DNA of 64,000 nucleotides from NCBI RefSeq assembly GCF_008274625.1, contig NZ_VTRU01000001.1, positions 930,001-994,000 on the forward strand, in the 5' to 3' direction. This DNA comes from Chryseobacterium panacisoli. GTDB taxonomy: Bacteria > Bacteroidota > Bacteroidia > Flavobacteriales > Weeksellaceae. Made by a program: the position numbers and the translations under genes. This document shows, piece after piece, positions 1 to 9,576 of this stretch; position 1 is the stretch's first letter, and each line of letters begins with the position of its first letter. The notes under the pieces were generated by a model. It was not told the origin of the DNA and searched no databases. It saw only the letters and a list, made by a program, of their open reading frames with translations.

Positions 1-1516
1 TCCCTTTTGGATTGGCCCATTGGTCATAAATTGGCCAGTACATCAACAGTTCATTATCAGATTTCCCGCTCTGTAAAATACTCTGAGTACGTGTCACATA
101 AGAATTTAACCCCGTTAAATGTGGCCATAAACTATTTTCCGGAACGAAATTAACCGATGCATAAAATAGCCATCCCGGAAAAGGAACGTCAACCGGTGTA
201 TACGTTGTACCGTGATAAAAAACGTGATTGATTCCAGATAGAAAAACCTGCTCAACTTCGGGTTTTGCCTGCGACCAGGAGGTTTTAAAATGTTCTGTAA
301 GCCAGGTAAAAGTTTCATTTGAAATGAATTGTTTACCCGTAACATTGGCTGCCGATGAAGCAAATTTAAGCATATTAATATCTGGTTTATCAGATTTTTG
401 CACATCTGCACTTTCTCTCCTCAGCCCCGGAATATCAAAAACCGTACTTCCGAAAGTTTCAGATTCGGGAATATCGACTGCAGCATATAAATCCAATAAA
501 TTTCCTGGCGATCCGTGGGCCTGATTGGTATTCTTTGAGTTTCTGGAATGTGCCCAGTTTGTAAAATCCTTAGTGAAATTATTTAAAATCAATTCACTCA
601 AAGTTTCCCTGTAATCTGACTTAATTCTCCCCGTAATCTCATTTTCTTCATTACTGACGAGATATTTGATGTATGGACTCAAATCATATCCTCTCCTTTT
701 TTTAAATTCATTTTTAAAATCAGGAGTCCAGTCGGCATTATAAACCTCATAACTGTCATTAAAAAAAGAACGGATTCCATAGTTTGAGCTTCCAAAAGCT
801 TTATCAAAAGTTTTAAGATAATCTTTCGTTGCATCAGGTGAAAAATGGTCTAGTGTATACCCTTCACCGCCTGGAGCTGCACGTTTTACTTTTTGTAAAG
901 TCTTACCTGTAAAAACAGCATAAACTGTCCACTTCCCGGAATCCGGCTTCCAATTGAGAGAGCCGTCGTCTGTTATTTTATCGGTTAAGACAACTGCTTC
1001 GTTTTTTTCGTTGTAAGCCGTTACAACATCTAATTTTATTGTTTTTAAATTCTTCTGCTTTTCATCTTTCAGAATGATTTTCTCTGAAAATTTTTCGCCT
1101 GATGAAATTGTGTAGGTCTGAACAATCATTTTTGTGGCTGCATCTTCTTCGCCAACCTGCGGACCACCGATTGGCCAGCCTGTTCCTACAGCCATATCAA
1201 CTCCCATATTCAAACTTTTTGCTTTGTCTGTAGTGAATTGAAGCATTTTCATCCACTCCGGAGAAAGATAACTGATGTATTGATTTTCAAAGCCTTTTGC
1301 ACCATAAATAGGAACAATTTCTACGCCTCCGAAACCTGCTTTATGAAGGGCTGCAAGGTCTTTATCCAATCCTTTTTCATTAACCGCATTTCCCATCCAC
1401 CACCAGCGTGTCCATGGTTTTGCCGTTTCAGTGGTTTTTGGCCACGGATTTTGTGCGGAAAGATTCCCGAACGCAAAACACAATATGCCTGCCTTTATGA
1501 TAGATTGAATATTCAT
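1..1516 (-). CDS. GH106-type alpha-L-rhamnosidase, 3' part missing
   Basis: I translated this frame from the ATG at 1516 and it stays open to base 1, so at least 505 residues are present and the C-terminus lies outside the window. Residues 1-22 form a signal peptide ending LSAQ. Family-like blocks follow: RWWW at 37-40, an AG-x-GGVEI block, a GTGWPIGG block and a KKRRGYDL block. The same blocks occur in the complete relative at 47808-50681. GH106 enzymes remove terminal alpha-L-rhamnose, for example from rhamnogalacturonan I, usually in the periplasm. The gene follows the CE12 gene by 12 bp and should share its transcript. Family assignment is by recognised motifs; the exact linkage cut is unknown. 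Confidence 0.8.
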   Translation of the reverse strand, partial: MNIQSIIKAGILCFAFGNLSAQNPWPKTTETAKPWTRWWWMGNAVNEKGLDKDLAALHKAGFGGVEIVPIYGAKGFENQYISYLSPEWMKMLQFTTDKAKSLNMGVDMAVGTGWPIGGPQVGEEDAATKMIVQTYTISSGEKFSEKIILKDEKQKNLKTIKLDVVTAYNEKNEAVVLTDKITDDGSLNWKPDSGKWTVYAVFTGKTLQKVKRAAPGGEGYTLDHFSPDATKDYLKTFDKAFGSSNYGIRSFFNDSYEVYNADWTPDFKNEFKKRRGYDLSPYIKYLVSNEENEITGRIKSDYRETLSELILNNFTKDFTNWAHSRNSKNTNQAHGSPGNLLDLYAAVDIPESETFGSTVFDIPGLRRESADVQKSDKPDINMLKFASSAANVTGKQFISNETFTWLTEHFKTSWSQAKPEVEQVFLSGINHVFYHGTTYTPVDVPFPGWLFYASVNFVPENSLWPHLTGLNSYVTRTQSILQSGKSDNELLMYWPIYDQWANPKG

Positions 1517-1528
1517 TTTCTTACTTTT

Positions 1529-2851
1529 TTAGTTTCCATCCGGTTTTAAAGATTCCATGAAGATACTTTCCGGCCAGTGGAATTTTTCGAAAGGATCAGG
1601 TCTATTTAAATCAAAACCTTTATATTTTTTAGAAATAAACTTACTCAGAGGCAGCTTCTGAACGACAATACTTTTGACTACACATTTTGCCAGTTCATAA
1701 GCGCCATATGTATTAAAGTGAGTATCATCCGCCAAAGCACCCTGCTGATTGGGATAAGAATTTGCAGGATAATAGACAAATGCTTTCTTAGAATTTTCAG
1801 GTCCCAACGCTTCAAACAGCGTTTTACTCATTGCATTCAGGTCGATTAAATATACATTCTCTTCTTTGGCAATTTCCCGCATGGCATCCGGAAAATCATC
1901 CAGGGTATTGACAATCTTCTTATTTTGATCAAAAACTCTTCTGTTCATGGAGGTAACTAAAACCGGAATTGCGCCCAATTGTTTGGCTTTATTAATCCAT
2001 TCCTGTAATCTTTTTCTATAACCAGATTTTGTGCTGTTCCCATATTTCTGATCGTTGTGTCCAAACTGAATGAACAGATAATCTCCATGCTTTATTTTGT
2101 TCCAGATTTTATCAATCCGGTGGCGGTCTTCAAAAGCTTTCAAAGTTTCCCCGCTTTCAGCATAATTGGCAATAACAACTTTTTCCGGAACAAAAAAACA
2201 GGGCAGCATTTGTCCCCAGGAGGCCCAGGGTTCATACTGTGCATCTACAACCGTGGAATCTCCTGTCAGGAAAATTGTTCTCGCCGTTTTGTTAGGCTGA
2301 ATGATTATTGCGCAAATTTTGGGCGCTTTATCATTAAATTCAATCGTCAATAGATTGTCCCAATGTAAATATTTTCTTTCTCTTGGTTTTAATTTTACAA
2401 TTCCGATTTCAATTCCATCCTGATTGCGGAGAATGCTATCTTTAACATGAACGGTGATCAGTTTTTCAACTATTTCACCTTCTTTTGTTTTTACATCATC
2501 CAACATCAGGCGGCGGTTTTCTACACGGACCGTTGTTTGGGAGGTTCCTTTGGAGTCGCCTAAATTTAACTTAATATCATAATTTCCTTCCGGAATTATC
2601 ACCGAAAAATAGAAAGGTTTATCGCTGGTAATATAATCTCCTGTCAAAGCATTGCCTCCTCTGTCGATTGATTTTAAGCCTGAAATATCCATGAATCCGT
2701 AGCCTACTTTCCAGTCGAATTCAGAGTGTTCTGTGATGGGAATAAAATCATCCTGAGTCCTGCTTCCACCAAAATCAAATTTGAAACTGGTTTGTTGGGA
2801 AAACATTGATGAACAAATAAAAATGGCTATAATTCCTATCCAATTTTTCAT
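1529..2851 (-). CDS. Rhamnogalacturonan acetylesterase (CE12, SGNH fold) with N-terminal beta domain
   Basis: A 440-residue protein with signal peptide (ends FSQQ). Roughly residues 20-175 are a malectin/galactose-binding-like beta domain (KFDFGGS start). The SGNH esterase follows: nucleophile block GDST near 197-200, GHND near 264-267 and the DxxH block DDTH near 375-378. CE12 enzymes remove acetyl groups from galacturonate in rhamnogalacturonan. The ATG at 2851 is preferred to an in-frame TTG six bases upstream because the signal peptide starts there. It sits between the GH28 and GH106 genes in one minus-strand unit. Its two-domain layout differs from the two single-domain CE12 genes at 33387 and 38273. 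Confidence 0.87.
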   Translation of the reverse strand: MKNWIGIIAIFICSSMFSQQTSFKFDFGGSRTQDDFIPITEHSEFDWKVGYGFMDISGLKSIDRGGNALTGDYITSDKPFYFSVIIPEGNYDIKLNLGDSKGTSQTTVRVENRRLMLDDVKTKEGEIVEKLITVHVKDSILRNQDGIEIGIVKLKPRERKYLHWDNLLTIEFNDKAPKICAIIIQPNKTARTIFLTGDSTVVDAQYEPWASWGQMLPCFFVPEKVVIANYAESGETLKAFEDRHRIDKIWNKIKHGDYLFIQFGHNDQKYGNSTKSGYRKRLQEWINKAKQLGAIPVLVTSMNRRVFDQNKKIVNTLDDFPDAMREIAKEENVYLIDLNAMSKTLFEALGPENSKKAFVYYPANSYPNQQGALADDTHFNTYGAYELAKCVVKSIVVQKLPLSKFISKKYKGFDLNRPDPFEKFHWPESIFMESLKPDGN

Positions 2852-2993
2852 AATCAATCCATTAAAATATTGACTTCCGTCATTAATCCAAAAATTCTAT
2901 TCGCTTGTATGCTAAGAACCCATCCCAATTTAGATTGAGAATGCAATACTTGGGAGCATAGCCATACCGGAACAAATATTTGGGAATAGCAAC

Positions 2994-4373
2994 TCATTTT
3001 GCAGCAATGTCAGAATCGTCTTTTTTGTCGTAAGATTGGTCTAAAGAGGCAACCTGAGTAACATTCACTTTAATTTTTTTCAAATTTTTAATAGCCTCCA
3101 AATTTTCCTCTTTAGGTTTTAACGCCTTTATTTTCAGATTATCCAACGTAAAGTCTGTCAGATCATACAAGTCAGATTTTTCAACATCGAATGCCGTTTC
3201 ACAACTGATGTTAATATTTTTGATCAGAATATGATTCGCTAAAGATTTTTTAGGCTTTTCCTCTCCCTTCAAATCGAAAAACTGGTTCCAGCCTTTTACA
3301 TACAAGAACGTTTTAACATTCCCTGTAATATTTTCCACTGTAATATATTCGTAATGTTGAGGAGTATCCGGTCTCATTTTAAGGTGCAGCAGTCTTGAAG
3401 CATCTTTCACCTTTGAGTTGCGCAGAATTACATTATAATTGTGGATAGATTCGCTGCCGCAAGTGAGAACACTGTGACAAAATCCAAAGCTGTTATCTTC
3501 TATGATGATATTTCTGTTTTCACCATTTTCAGGAGCTTTATCTGCTTTCGGGCCTTTTCCGCCTTTTAATGCAATGGCATCATCATTCACTGACATGTAA
3601 CAGTTTTTAATCAGGAAATTCGTGCAGGCATCAATATCAACAGCATCTGTACTTGGGGCTTTTACAGGTTCTTTCGGTGCAAGAATTGTCAGGTTTAACA
3701 ATTTTACAAATTCACTTTTATAATAATGAGTGCTCCAGAAAGGGGAATTTTTTATAGTAATTCCTTCAATCTGAACGTTTTTAGAATTTGAAACATAGAT
3801 GATTCTTGGTCTCATTTCGTCCATATTTGTACACTTAGGATTCCATTGGCGTCTCTTCCAGAATGCTTTCCAAAAGCGTAATCCGTTTCCGTCAAGTGTT
3901 CCTTTTCCCGAAATGGTAAAGCCATTCAAGCCATCTGCATTGATTATTGCAGGAAAATATTTTACAGACTGCCCTTCCATTCTTGTTTCCACAACCGGAA
4001 AATCACTGATATCATCGCTTCCTTTTAATTTCGCACCGTTCTCCAAATATAAATGTGTTCCCTGTTTGAAGAATACGGAACTGATCAGGAATGTTCCCTT
4101 GGGCACAATAATTACACCACCTCCATTTTTAGCTGCAAGATCAATAACCGCCTGAAACTGTTTGGTCTGAAGAACGGTACTGTCATTTTCCACCCCGTTA
4201 TCAGTAAGAATATATTTTTTACCTAATTTATTGATGTCTGTAGGTTTATTTTCTTTAAACCATTTTGGAATTAGGGTACCGTCAGGAAACTTTTCCTGGC
4301 TTTTTATGCCTGATGAAAACAATAAGAATATCAATAGAGATAATAAAAAGCTTGATATATTTTGAGATTTCAT
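2994..4373 (-). CDS. GH28-family glycosidase with an altered active-site motif
   Basis: A 459-residue secreted protein (signal peptide to about residue 25) with a right-handed beta-helix of the polygalacturonase family. The catalytic aspartates appear kept: STDAVD at 241-246 for the first motif and NDDAI at 263-267 for the second. The GHG motif is replaced by a segment around CHSVLTCGSE (299-308), and the R-x-K motif by a region near LHLKMRP. This suggests a substrate other than plain polygalacturonate, such as a rhamnogalacturonan or unsaturated oligomer, but that is inference. It is the first gene of the minus-strand GH28-CE12-GH106 unit. Its start faces xylB across a 514-bp spacer holding a perfect operator palindrome. 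Confidence 0.78.
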   Translation of the reverse strand: MKSQNISSFLLSLLIFLLFSSGIKSQEKFPDGTLIPKWFKENKPTDINKLGKKYILTDNGVENDSTVLQTKQFQAVIDLAAKNGGGVIIVPKGTFLISSVFFKQGTHLYLENGAKLKGSDDISDFPVVETRMEGQSVKYFPAIINADGLNGFTISGKGTLDGNGLRFWKAFWKRRQWNPKCTNMDEMRPRIIYVSNSKNVQIEGITIKNSPFWSTHYYKSEFVKLLNLTILAPKEPVKAPSTDAVDIDACTNFLIKNCYMSVNDDAIALKGGKGPKADKAPENGENRNIIIEDNSFGFCHSVLTCGSESIHNYNVILRNSKVKDASRLLHLKMRPDTPQHYEYITVENITGNVKTFLYVKGWNQFFDLKGEEKPKKSLANHILIKNINISCETAFDVEKSDLYDLTDFTLDNLKIKALKPKEENLEAIKNLKKIKVNVTQVASLDQSYDKKDDSDIAAK

Positions 4374-4887
4374 AATTTATTTTTTATTGTAGAATCTGAT
4401 TTTTCAATAATAAAATTCAGCACTAAAAAGAATAGCAAAATAAAGGAATATCATTTAAATAAAAATTATTCAGTTTATTTTTACAAAAAATCAGCAAATA
4501 ATTTCCAACTGTATAACGAAAATTATTCTTTCATTTCATTTTCATAAAAGTATACATTTTAGGATTTGGCGGTATCCTGCTCTTTCATGTTGATTATTTT
4601 GCGATGATTTATCCTCAGTTAACAGCTGTCAAAATATAAATTCATCATCAATTTGCGCAATCGATTGCTCAATATTGGATAATTAAAGCCCTTTTTAGTT
4701 AAAATTAATTTCTCAATTTGCTTAATTTAATTGGAAATAAGGCATCTAAAAAATAATTAATTAAAATTAAAATATTGAATAACAGCAGTTTAACATTTAA
4801 CAATATTAAAAATTAACAGATTTACAAAAACCCTCGGTATAATACATAAAATTATTACATTTAAAGCATTACAATTATTAATAATTA
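4374..4887. other. Divergent regulatory spacer between GH28 and xylB
   Basis: A 514-bp AT-rich spacer between divergently transcribed genes. Apart from the palindrome at 4657-4668 I see no RNA gene or coding sequence; the short plus-strand ORF at 4362-4547 is AT-rich noise. It must hold promoters for both directions, but I could not choose boxes with confidence. Confidence 0.6.
4657..4668. promoter_or_regulatory. Putative LacI-family operator, GCAATCGATTGC
   Basis: A perfect 12-bp palindrome with a central CG, as expected for LacI-family operators. The same 12 bases recur at 6397-6408 and 21675-21686, and with one change at 20988-20999. It lies 284 bp before the GH28 start and 220 bp before the xylB start, so it could control either or both. 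Confidence 0.75.
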
Positions 4888-6375
4888 ATGAAGTTTATAG
4901 GTTATGATGTAGGAAGCTCATCGATAAAGGCTTCCATCGTAGATGATCAGGGCAAATTAATTGCTCATGCCAAATACCCGGAACATGAGATGTTGATAGA
5001 TTCCCCAAAAGCAGGCTGGGCAGAACAAAACCCTGATGAATGGTGGCAAAATCTCCGAATTCTCACACAAAAAATAATTGCAGAGAGCAAAATCCACAAA
5101 AATGAGATTAAAGGAATCGGTATCTCCTATCAAATGCATGGATTAGTATTGATTGGAAAAGACAAACAGGTCCTATGTCCGTCAATGATATGGTGTGACA
5201 GCCGTTCTGTTAAAATTGGCGACCGGATTTTTAATGAGATCGGAGAAGAAAAATGCATGAAAGAGCTGCTTAATTCTCCGGGAAATTTCACCGCTTCCAA
5301 ACTGAAATGGGTACAGGAAAATACTCCCGAGATTTACGACAAGATCTGGAAATTTATGCTTCCGGGAGATTTCATTGCATTTAAGCTCAGTGGTGAGGCA
5401 ACAACTTCTGTTACAGGACTTTCAGAAGGTATACTTTGGGATTTTGAAAAGCATGAAGTTTCAAAAACAATGCTGCAGCACCTGGGAATTGAAGAATCCT
5501 TTGTTTCTGATATTGTGGAAAACTTCACTGAACAATGCTGTGTTTCAAAGCAGGGAGCAGAGGAAAGTGGCCTTCCCGAGGGAATTCCTGTTTATTACCG
5601 GGCTGGAGATCAACCCAATAATGCATTTTCCCTCAATGTAATGAATCTCGGAGAGATTGCAGCAACAGGCGGAACTTCCGGAGTTGTTTATGGGGTGACA
5701 AATCATATTAAGTCAAAGGAATCTGTAAGAATTAACAATTTTGCCCACATTAACCACACCAAGGAAGAACCGAGAATCGGGAAAATGCTTTGCCTGAACG
5801 GGGCGGGAATTCAATACAGCTGGCTTCGGCATCAGGTTGACCAGAAAAGACACAGCTATCACGAAATTAATGATTTAGCGTCAAAAATACCGATCGGTTC
5901 CGATGGAGTTATTGTCCTGCCCTTCGGAAACGGAGCAGAGAGAGTGCTGCATAATAAAGATATCGGCTCGTCTGTTTTTAACCTGAACTTTAACCGTCAT
6001 AAAAGCGAGCATCTTTTCCGGGCGGGATTGGAAGGTATTGCCTATTCTTTTGTTTATGGAACTGATATTTTAATGTCTGACGGGCTTCAGAAAGGTATTA
6101 TAAAAGCAGGTGGTGACAATTTATTCCGTTCTTCTTTATTCACGCAGACCATCACTACTATTTTGGATACTGAAATAAGGATTATAGATTCCACAGGTTC
6201 TACAGGTGCCGCAAGAGCTGCAGCCATAGGAGCCGGGGCATTTGAATCGCAAAACGAGATCCTGACTGACAAAGACATTTTAAAAAGCTATTATCCTGAT
6301 ACTAAGAACTATGACCAGTACAAGGATAGTTACGAGAAATGGAAATTAAAATTATTGCAAAATCTAAATAATTAA
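4888..6375 (+). CDS. xylB: Xylulokinase
   Basis: A 495-residue FGGY-family kinase that phosphorylates D-xylulose to xylulose 5-phosphate for the pentose phosphate pathway. The N-terminal ATPase fold starts with YDVGSSS (6-12). The xylulokinase signature QMHG is at 82-85. The catalytic base is Asp241 in AGDQ (239-242), and the C-terminal half carries the glycine-rich GGDN nucleotide segment. Length is normal for XylB. It is followed after 66 bp by xylA, with an operator palindrome in the gap, so xylB, xylA and the symporter probably form one operon with a possible internal control point. Confidence 0.95.
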   Translation: MKFIGYDVGSSSIKASIVDDQGKLIAHAKYPEHEMLIDSPKAGWAEQNPDEWWQNLRILTQKIIAESKIHKNEIKGIGISYQMHGLVLIGKDKQVLCPSMIWCDSRSVKIGDRIFNEIGEEKCMKELLNSPGNFTASKLKWVQENTPEIYDKIWKFMLPGDFIAFKLSGEATTSVTGLSEGILWDFEKHEVSKTMLQHLGIEESFVSDIVENFTEQCCVSKQGAEESGLPEGIPVYYRAGDQPNNAFSLNVMNLGEIAATGGTSGVVYGVTNHIKSKESVRINNFAHINHTKEEPRIGKMLCLNGAGIQYSWLRHQVDQKRHSYHEINDLASKIPIGSDGVIVLPFGNGAERVLHNKDIGSSVFNLNFNRHKSEHLFRAGLEGIAYSFVYGTDILMSDGLQKGIIKAGGDNLFRSSLFTQTITTILDTEIRIIDSTGSTGAARAAAIGAGAFESQNEILTDKDILKSYYPDTKNYDQYKDSYEKWKLKLLQNLNN

Positions 6376-6390
6376 GGAATTTTTCAACAC

Positions 6391-6414
6391 ATTAATGCAA
6401 TCGATTGCATTAAT
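6391..6414. promoter_or_regulatory. 24-bp perfect palindrome with LacI-type operator core, before xylA
   Basis: The core GCAATCGATTGC is at 6397-6408 and the flanks ATTAAT extend the symmetry to a perfect 24-bp palindrome, the longest copy in the window. It is 27 bp before the xylA start and 15 bp after the xylB stop. A repressor here would control xylA and the symporter, or read-through from xylB. Confidence 0.8.
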
Positions 6415-6441
6415 TAATTCATTTAAATAAAATTAAAACAT

Positions 6442-7770
6442 ATGGCAATTACATTGGGTAACAAGGAGTATTTCAAAGGAATTGAAAAGATCCAATTTGA
6501 GGGAAAGGAATCTGATAATCCTCTGGCTTTCAAATTTTATAACGAAAACAAAGTCGTTCGGGGGAAAACAATGAAAGACTATTTCAAATTTGCAACGGCT
6601 TACTGGCATACATTCTGTGCAACAGGAGGAGATCCTTTCGGAGTGGGAACCCAGCATTTTGAATGGCTAAACGCAACAGATGTTAAGCAAAGAGCAACAG
6701 AAAAAATGGATGCGGCTTTCGAATTTTTCACAAAACTGGGTATGCCTTACTACTGTTTTCATGATTATGATTTAATTGATGAAGCGGATAATTTTAGAGA
6801 ATCAACCAAAAGAATAGAATTTATAACCGATTATGCTAAAGAAAAACAAGCTGCCTCCGGAGTAAAATTACTTTGGGGAACTTCAAACTGTTTCTCCAAT
6901 CCACGGTTTATGAATGGTGCAGCTACAAATCCATCCTTTGATGTGCTGGCTTATGCCGGAGGACAGGTTAAAAACGCCCTAGATGCAACGATTAAGTTAA
7001 GCGGAGAAAATTATGTTTTCTGGGGCGGCCGTGAAGGGTACATGTCTCTATTGAACACCAACATGAAACGTGAACTGGAACATATGGCAAAGTTTTTACA
7101 CATGGCAAAAGATTATGCACGTTCACAAGGCTTCAAAGGGACTTTTTTTATTGAGCCCAAACCAATGGAGCCTACCAAACACCAGTATGATTTTGATGCG
7201 GCAACCTGCTTAAACTTTCTTCGTCAATATGATTTACTGGATGATTTCAAGCTTAACCTCGAAGTGAACCACGCAACTTTAGCCCAGCATACTTTTGAAC
7301 ATGAATTACAAGTAGCCGCTGACAACAACGTTTTAGGAAGTATTGACGCCAACCGGGGAGATTATCAAAATGGTTGGGATACAGACCAGTTCCCCGTTGA
7401 TTTATATGAAATGACTCAGGCGATGCTGGTGATTATTCAGGCAGGGGGCTTCCAGGGCGGAGGTGTAAATTTTGATGCTAAAATCAGAAGAAACTCAACG
7501 GATCCGGAAGATATTTTCATTGCTCATATCAGCGGAATGGACAATTTTGCAAGAGCTTTCCTTGCTGCAGATGCTATTTTAGAAAAATCAAAATATTCTG
7601 AAATCAGAACTAATAGATATGCTTCTTTCAATAACGGAAAAGGTAAAGATTTTGAAGAGGGGAAATTATCTCTTACTGACCTGGCCGCCCATGCGGAAGG
7701 GCTTGGAGAAGTAGGCAGGGAAAGCGGTAAGCAGGAATATCTGGAAAGCCTGATTAATCAGTATTTATAA
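6442..7770 (+). CDS. xylA: Xylose isomerase
   Basis: A 442-residue TIM-barrel isomerase converting D-xylose to D-xylulose in the cytoplasm. FHDYD at 106-110 supplies the catalytic His107 and Asp110. A GGREGY block, the metal ligand block [11 protein letters not shown] and the NHA block of the second metal site are all in order. Length and motifs match the long (class II) xylose isomerases. It lies between xylB and the symporter, with a 24-bp operator-like palindrome immediately upstream. Confidence 0.97.
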   Translation: MAITLGNKEYFKGIEKIQFEGKESDNPLAFKFYNENKVVRGKTMKDYFKFATAYWHTFCATGGDPFGVGTQHFEWLNATDVKQRATEKMDAAFEFFTKLGMPYYCFHDYDLIDEADNFRESTKRIEFITDYAKEKQAASGVKLLWGTSNCFSNPRFMNGAATNPSFDVLAYAGGQVKNALDATIKLSGENYVFWGGREGYMSLLNTNMKRELEHMAKFLHMAKDYARSQGFKGTFFIEPKPMEPTKHQYDFDAATCLNFLRQYDLLDDFKLNLEVNHATLAQHTFEHELQVAADNNVLGSIDANRGDYQNGWDTDQFPVDLYEMTQAMLVIIQAGGFQGGGVNFDAKIRRNSTDPEDIFIAHISGMDNFARAFLAADAILEKSKYSEIRTNRYASFNNGKGKDFEEGKLSLTDLAAHAEGLGEVGRESGKQEYLESLINQYL

Positions 7771-7825
7771 TACAAATGTCGCTAACAAAGCACCTAATTT
7801 TTAACAACTAAAACTATATGAGACT

Positions 7826-9247
7826 ATGCAAATAATAGATTCGGGGCCGAAATATTCCTCGGGAACAAAGTCTGAAATCAACATGGTATATGTTACCCTG
7901 CTTACACTGGTTGCCACTTTGGGCGGGCTTTTGTTTGGATATGATACAGCCGTTATTTCGGGTGCAGAAAAATCCATTCAGGAATATTTAATTATCCCAT
8001 TAGGATTGAGTTCACTGGCCCATGGAGCCACTATTTCCAGTGCATTGGTAGGATGTGTTATCGGAGGGGCTGTTTCCGGATATTTTTCAACCAGGTTAGG
8101 AAGGAAAAAATCGCTGATGGCAGCTGCATTTTTATTTTTCATCAGTGCTTTGGGAGCTGCCTATCCTGAATTTTTATTTTTTAAGCAGGGTGAACAATCA
8201 ATGGGAGTTTTGCTGGCTTTTAACTTTTATAGAATTATTGGAGGAATTGGTGTTGGCCTTGCTTCCGCGGTTTGCCCGATGTATATTGGAGAAATAGCAC
8301 CCGCCGAAGTTCGCGGAAGATTGGTTTCTTTAAATCAGTTTGCCATAATTTTTGGGATGCTGGTGGTATATTTTGTCAATTGGGGTATTGCCGACGGAAA
8401 ATCAGTAGAATGGATCAACGATATCGGCTGGCGTTATATGTTTTTATCCCTGACAATTCCGGCTGCCTTATTCGGGATTTTGCTGTTTTTTGTTCCGGAA
8501 ACGCCCCGATATTTGACCTTAACTAAAAAAGATGATGAAGCGCTTAAAATTTTAACCAAAATTAATGGGCAGCTCCGAGGACATGAAATTTTTCAGGAAA
8601 TTAAAGGAACGGTTGCCCGGCATAAAGGTGAGCTTTTCGCATTCGGAAAAACAGTTATTATTATTGGAATTTTACTTTCTGTTTTTCAGCAATTTGTGGG
8701 AATTAATGTAGCTTTATACTATGCTCCGAGGATTTTTGAGAGCATGGGTGTTCATAAAGATGCTTCTATGCTGCAGACTGTTGTTATGGGATTGGTGAAC
8801 GTGATCTTTACGGTGGTTGCTATTTTCACGGTTGATAAATGGGGAAGAAAACCTTTACTTATTGTAGGTTCCATTGGAATGGCCATTGGAATGTTTGCCA
8901 TTGCCATTTTCTCTTATTTGCATATTATCGGGATTGCAACTTTGATTTTCATCATCATCTATACCGCATCTTTTATGATGTCCTGGGGACCAATTTGCTG
9001 GGTTTTGATCTCAGAACTTTTCCCTAATAAAATCAGGGGTGCAGCGATTGCGGTTGCAGTTGCTGCTCAATGGGCGGCCAATTACCTCATCTCCTCCACC
9101 TATCCTTTTATGATGGAATTTAGCGGAGCTTTTACTTATGGTTTTTACGGAGTAATGAGCGTTTTATCACTGTTTTTTGTATGGAAAATGGTTCCGGAAA
9201 CCAAGGGGAAATCTTTGGAAGAAATTGAAAAACTTTGGAAAAGATAA
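7826..9247 (+). CDS. xylE: Sugar:proton symporter of the XylE type (MFS sugar porter)
   Basis: A 473-residue membrane protein with twelve predicted hydrophobic segments and the sugar-porter signatures: GGLLFGYDT near the N-terminus, RLGRKKS after segment 2, a PMYIGEIAPAEVRG block, PETPRYL before the central loop, QQFVGIN in segment 7, DKWGRKP and a final PETKG. It should import xylose across the inner membrane with protons, as it follows xylA by 55 bp. A short hydrophilic N-terminal extension precedes the first membrane segment; a later start at 7883 is possible. Specificity is inferred from neighbours. Confidence 0.9.
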   Translation: MQIIDSGPKYSSGTKSEINMVYVTLLTLVATLGGLLFGYDTAVISGAEKSIQEYLIIPLGLSSLAHGATISSALVGCVIGGAVSGYFSTRLGRKKSLMAAAFLFFISALGAAYPEFLFFKQGEQSMGVLLAFNFYRIIGGIGVGLASAVCPMYIGEIAPAEVRGRLVSLNQFAIIFGMLVVYFVNWGIADGKSVEWINDIGWRYMFLSLTIPAALFGILLFFVPETPRYLTLTKKDDEALKILTKINGQLRGHEIFQEIKGTVARHKGELFAFGKTVIIIGILLSVFQQFVGINVALYYAPRIFESMGVHKDASMLQTVVMGLVNVIFTVVAIFTVDKWGRKPLLIVGSIGMAIGMFAIAIFSYLHIIGIATLIFIIIYTASFMMSWGPICWVLISELFPNKIRGAAIAVAVAAQWAANYLISSTYPFMMEFSGAFTYGFYGVMSVLSLFFVWKMVPETKGKSLEEIEKLWKR

Positions 9248-9276
9248 TTATTTTTTTAGATAATATTTAACCATGG

Positions 9277-9302
9277 GGACATCAGTTTTCGGTGTCCTTT
9301 TT
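9277..9302 (+). terminator. Rho-independent terminator after the xyl operon
   Basis: A 7-bp stem GGACATC / GGTGTCC (one T-G wobble) with a 7-base loop is followed directly by a T run. It lies 30 bp after the symporter stop and separates the xyl operon from the LacI gene. Confidence 0.75.
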
Positions 9303-9576
9303 GGTTAAACTAACCGATCTTTTTTATTATTAAATCAATTTTTTGTTGTTAATAAGCTTGATTTCCAGTGAATCCGGTTTTTATTTTAATTGATAATGTA
9401 ACCCTATCTCAATAAAAATTAAGCAATTCAATATTTTTTAGGTTTAATCTGATTTTAATCACTCCTAATCTTGTATAAAATCTTAATATTTCCTTTTTGA
9501 TAGACATAATTTGATTAAATTTACGACTATAATGTATGTTATCCCAGACATACCCAAAACTTCAGAAAAAGCATGT

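Noticed and set aside
4362..4547. 61-codon ORF between GH28 and xylB
   Set aside because: Very AT-rich, overlaps the start of the GH28 gene and shows no protein features; it lies in a control region.
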